Source of the DNA: Erythroxylum novogranatense
Lineage: Eukaryota > Streptophyta > Magnoliopsida > Malpighiales > Erythroxylaceae
NCBI GenBank assembly: GCA_029891385.1
Contig: CM057228.1
Span: 70,199,523-70,263,522 of the forward strand
DNA: 64,000 bases
Reading direction: 5' to 3'
Within the stretch, counting starts at the first letter, position 1; every line of letters starts with the position of its first letter. A program made the translations under genes and the position numbers. The notes beneath the pieces were generated by a model. The model saw nothing but the letters and a program-made list of their open reading frames with translations, ran no database searches and was not told where the DNA came from. Below are positions 61,473 through 64,000 of the stretch, piece after piece.

Positions 61473-62183
61473 GTGGGTTACATGTTTATAATATAGTAAA
61501 TAAGCCACTAAATGTTTTTCTTTAAATCAAGAAAGTTTAATAATTTCAATTGCATCATAAGTGTTGCATTTATTGCTTCTTGAGTGAATTATGAAATTGT
61601 TATATGTTTGCTACATTAATTGTGTTGATGATTGATGAAAAGACTCTTAAAAGGATTTCTCTTTGAAAAGATATATGTTTATGAAATCATATTTTCGAGA
61701 ATGCTTTTCAAAATATATCAAGTGTATGAAAAGCAAGTTTTCAAAAAAGTGCCATTTTGGGCAACAAGTTATGAAATATGTGTTATATGGGTTTGTGGTA
61801 GTCCCTCAAGAATCGTCACGTACACGTTGACCAAGTTAAAGGCTTCTCCCACTTGCCCACTATGGCATGGAGCTCCTTTGTGGACTCCCTCAAGTTTACG
61901 ACTACACAGGACCATCATATGAAAATGTATAGAGCATCATGTTTATGGATCTACCCAAACCATTCTGATGTGCTTATATGTTAGTATTATGTGAACAAGT
62001 TTGATGCATTCATGTTTTGTAGTTTGAGATTTTGACTACATGATGGGGATTTTTAGAAATAAGTGCTTTATGAACTCAATGAGAATTTTCTATATGAACG
62101 TTTTCGATGGTTTTTGCTTATTTTTTGTTATAAACTATTACCCACGAGCTATCAAGCTCATCCTCTTTCTGTCCCCTGTTCAG
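61473..62183 (+). other. Putative LTR intron, E11 (711 nt)
   Basis: Donor ATCAAG|GTGGGTTAC and acceptor TCTTTCTGTCCCCTGTTCAG|G; both near consensus. Confidence 0.48.
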
Positions 62184-62652
62184 GTGATAGTTAAGAGATC
62201 AAATGATCAAGAGCCTAAGAGAACTTCAGCAAATTCGCTATTTTTTGGTATTTTTTTGTAATAAGTCAATGGTGTGACTTTTGATATGTAAATAAAGTTT
62301 TTCAAACTCTGTTGCTTTAGAAATGAAATGATAGATTGAAGAAGTTCAGTTATGTATGTTCATATTGACTTCCTCTTAATATGGTTGAGTTGAAGTAATA
62401 AGTTTGTTTTGATGTTTGATTGTCGTGGGCACGCCACCCTTATGGGATGATGCCTAATAAAGGTTCATGGAAATAACCCTATAGGAAAAGTTTGCTCAGT
62501 ATCATGATTCTCCAGGTTTGAGTTTCGCAACCGAGACCGCAACAGTTGTAGTATCAGAGAAAGAAGAGGAATCGATGATGGTTAAAGAGAGTTCATTGGA
62601 ATAAGTTTAGAAATTATGGTCAAGATTTGGGTTTTGGAAACGGTGCCCAACA

Positions 62653-62918
62653 CTTCTACAATCATGGTATAATTGGAAACCCTAAATAAAGAGAGAAAAA
62701 AGAGAGAGAGAAAAGAAAAAGAGGAAGAAGAGGAGGGTTCTGACAATGAAGCAAGCCCAGACTAAGTGACCTCTCGATGCTGCTACTTTCCTAAAATGTC
62801 CAACCTAATTTTCCTTTCCTCCCCATTTCCCTTTTTATTCATTTAAGGTGTAAGGTTGGGATGGGTTGTAAGGTTATAGATTTCGAGTTGTTAACAATGG
62901 TCTAAATTTTCATTCAGG
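62653..62918. repeat. Direct repeat, left copy
   Basis: 266 bp starting CTTCTACAATCAT, repeated at 63735-64000 (offset 1082 bp) with about six mismatches seen. The left copy starts exactly where E11 ends. Contains an AG-rich run (minus: CT-rich) but no recognisable domain. Confidence 0.9.
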
Positions 62919-63558
62919 ATTTTGCTCATATTTAATGTTAATCTAGTTAAATTGTGTTTATTTAGTTTGGTTGCTGTGATTAATTAATGTATTTGCATGT
63001 TTCGGTAATAAATTAATAGGGTAAGCCGGATAAAATGATTGGATCAGATTAATGAAAGTTAAGTGATCTAATTGACCACTTAATCAATCTTGTCGGTAAT
63101 TTTATAGAGAGAGATCCTATGCAATACTTAATTTTTAGAGCTAATTAGAATTATGGGTAATTTGTGAATTGAGATATTGTAAGTCCATAATTCAATTAGG
63201 GTTTACAATTTAGGGAATGGTTATAACTTGATAGAGAGTAATCAACCCTACGATCGTCTAGAACCAACACCCCATAAACACATAAATGTTTAGATTAGCA
63301 TTAATGATAGGTAAAATCCTCTCTAATAACTTGATTAATTCTCTTGTGATTTCCATTGTTACGTTATTCATTCGTTGCTAGTTTGTTTTATTTAGTTTAT
63401 TTTTCATTCTATTATTCAAATTAGAGTCTTAAACAAAATACAACCTTAATTAAGTGGTGCCTAAGAACAATCTACGTGGACGATATCCACTTTTTACTAC
63501 AAGTCTTGACTCAGATACTTTTAGTTTTTAGCATGAAGCAAGTAGTTTGTTTTTGCAA
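62919..63558. other. Unassigned AT-rich segment
   Basis: No gene seen. The text GGACGATATCCACTTTTTACTAC at 63477-63500 resembles the 'gtggacacgatat' end of some Athila/Tat LTR-leader regions, so it may be an Athila LTR remnant in plus orientation; weak. Confidence 0.3.
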
Positions 63559-63738
63559 TCAACAATTATATCTATCAACCAATTGAATTATAACACATGT
63601 TTCTTTCAACGATCCTAAATTCAATGAAGTATAAATAGAATATGGCATCACATTTAATGAAGTTCTTATATCTAACATTACCCTTTTGAATCTAGTATCA
63701 CCAATTTTGCAAGGAATTGTGAACATACCCTCCTCTTC
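63559..63738 (-). pseudogene. pol: Athila-type aspartic protease remnant (E6 or a second copy)
   Basis: Minus strand: FTIPCKIGDTRFKRVMLD then SLNVMPYSIYTSLNLG and CVIIQLVDR, the Athila protease pattern; the active-site triplet after MLD reads IRT rather than a Gly-containing one, so inactive. In Athila, protease precedes RT, and E6 RT breaks off at 35404, so this may be the displaced remainder of E6, 28 kb away because of E9-E11. Upstream (63739-63828) the frame runs into the direct repeat and is not Athila-like. Confidence 0.75.
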
Positions 63739-64000
63739 TACAATCATAGTATAATTGGAAACCCTAAATAAAGAGAGAAAAAAGAGAGAGAGAAAAGAAA
63801 AAGAGGAAGAAGAGGAGGGTTCTGACACTGAAGCAAGCCCAGACTAGGTGACCTCTCGATGCTGCTACTTTCCTAAAATGTCCAACCTAAGTTTCCTTTC
63901 CTCCCCATTTCCCTTTTTATTCATTTAATGTGTAAGGTTGGGATGGGTTGTAAGGTTATAGATTTCGAGTTGTTAACAATGATCTAAATTTTCATTCGGG
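63735..64000. repeat. Direct repeat, right copy (continues past the window)
   Basis: Second copy of 62653-62918. Still matching at the last base of the window, so its true length is unknown. Confidence 0.9.

Larger units (their letters stand above)
59553..62652 (+). repeat. E11: 3' part of an LTR related to E9
   Basis: Starts abruptly after E9. Contains short repeats of CATCTTAAGTTAACTCTGCTTC and ATCATCTGTAAAGATGTATC (59570-60000), TATA-like ATTATATACA (60954-60963), GA-rich leader (61015-61130), GAAG|GTAAGATC at about 61246, donor AAG|GTGGGTTAC at 61473, G-box-like module 61813-61915, acceptor CCCCTGTTCAG|GTG ending at 62183, a decayed PBS-like GTAGTATCAGAG at 62547-62559, and an end GGTGCCCAACA at 62652. 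No coding region found. Confidence 0.75.

Noticed and set aside
62700..62740. GA-rich run as a promoter or microsatellite locus
   Set aside because: Imperfect GAGA/AAAG run of low information; recorded only as part of the direct repeat.

Overview
This window looks like nuclear, gene-poor heterochromatin of a flowering plant, probably a eudicot. Almost all of it is nested Ty3/gypsy LTR retrotransposons. I found no convincing host gene, rRNA, tRNA or CRISPR array. Evidence for a plant: initiator-Met-tRNA primer binding sites (TGGTATCAGAGC), chromovirus (Tekay/Del-like) pol with a C-terminal chromodomain, Athila-like pol remnants, very long AT-rich LTRs, and 5-bp target-site duplications (TSDs). 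All coding regions are broken by stops or frameshifts. Element names E1-E11 are mine.

Layout, left to right. E1 (1-3579, minus): 5' half of a chromovirus-like element (gag, PBS, 2.2-kb LTR) running off the left edge. It sits in E2 (3580-4346, plus), the 3' end of another LTR, which cuts the pol of E3 (4347-15082, minus). E3 has gag, protease, RT, RNase H and integrase plus a ~3.1-kb LTR, which is itself interrupted by E4, a solo LTR (10735-13626, TSD ATCAA). E3 sits in E5 (15083-17428, plus), a left-truncated LTR of the E4 family. E5 abuts the integrase of E6, a minus-strand Athila-like element. E6 integrase is split by solo LTR E7 (17561-21809, TSD CAATC) and by E8 (21936-34025, TSD ATTCA), a structurally complete minus-strand Tekay-like chromovirus with 3.6-kb LTRs. 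E6 resumes at 34031 and stops at about 35404.

From 35405 to 59552 lies E9, a non-autonomous tandem LTR-internal-LTR-internal-LTR array (LTR ~4.64 kb, internal regions only ~0.55 kb, no gag-pol). Its middle LTR carries E10 (41060-53016, plus), a complete but decayed chromovirus with two 3694-bp LTRs. E11 (59553-62652) is the 3' part of a further related LTR. The right edge holds an Athila-type protease remnant and a 266-bp direct repeat at 1082-bp spacing.

Main observations. (1) All the long LTR families, though diverged, carry the same architecture near the 3' end: a donor-like AG|GTGGGT or GTGAGT, then 0.66-0.93 kb later a (TTTT)CAG|G acceptor, usually just behind a small inverted repeat and the string ACTCACCC. 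This suggests a conserved leader intron inside the LTR. (2) The E9 family appears to have extended its LTR past an old primer binding site. (3) CpG-dense palindrome clusters lie in several LTR families. (4) Differences between paired LTRs concentrate at CTG/CAG (CHG) sites, which may be a basecalling artefact on methylated DNA and may explain many of the frameshifts.
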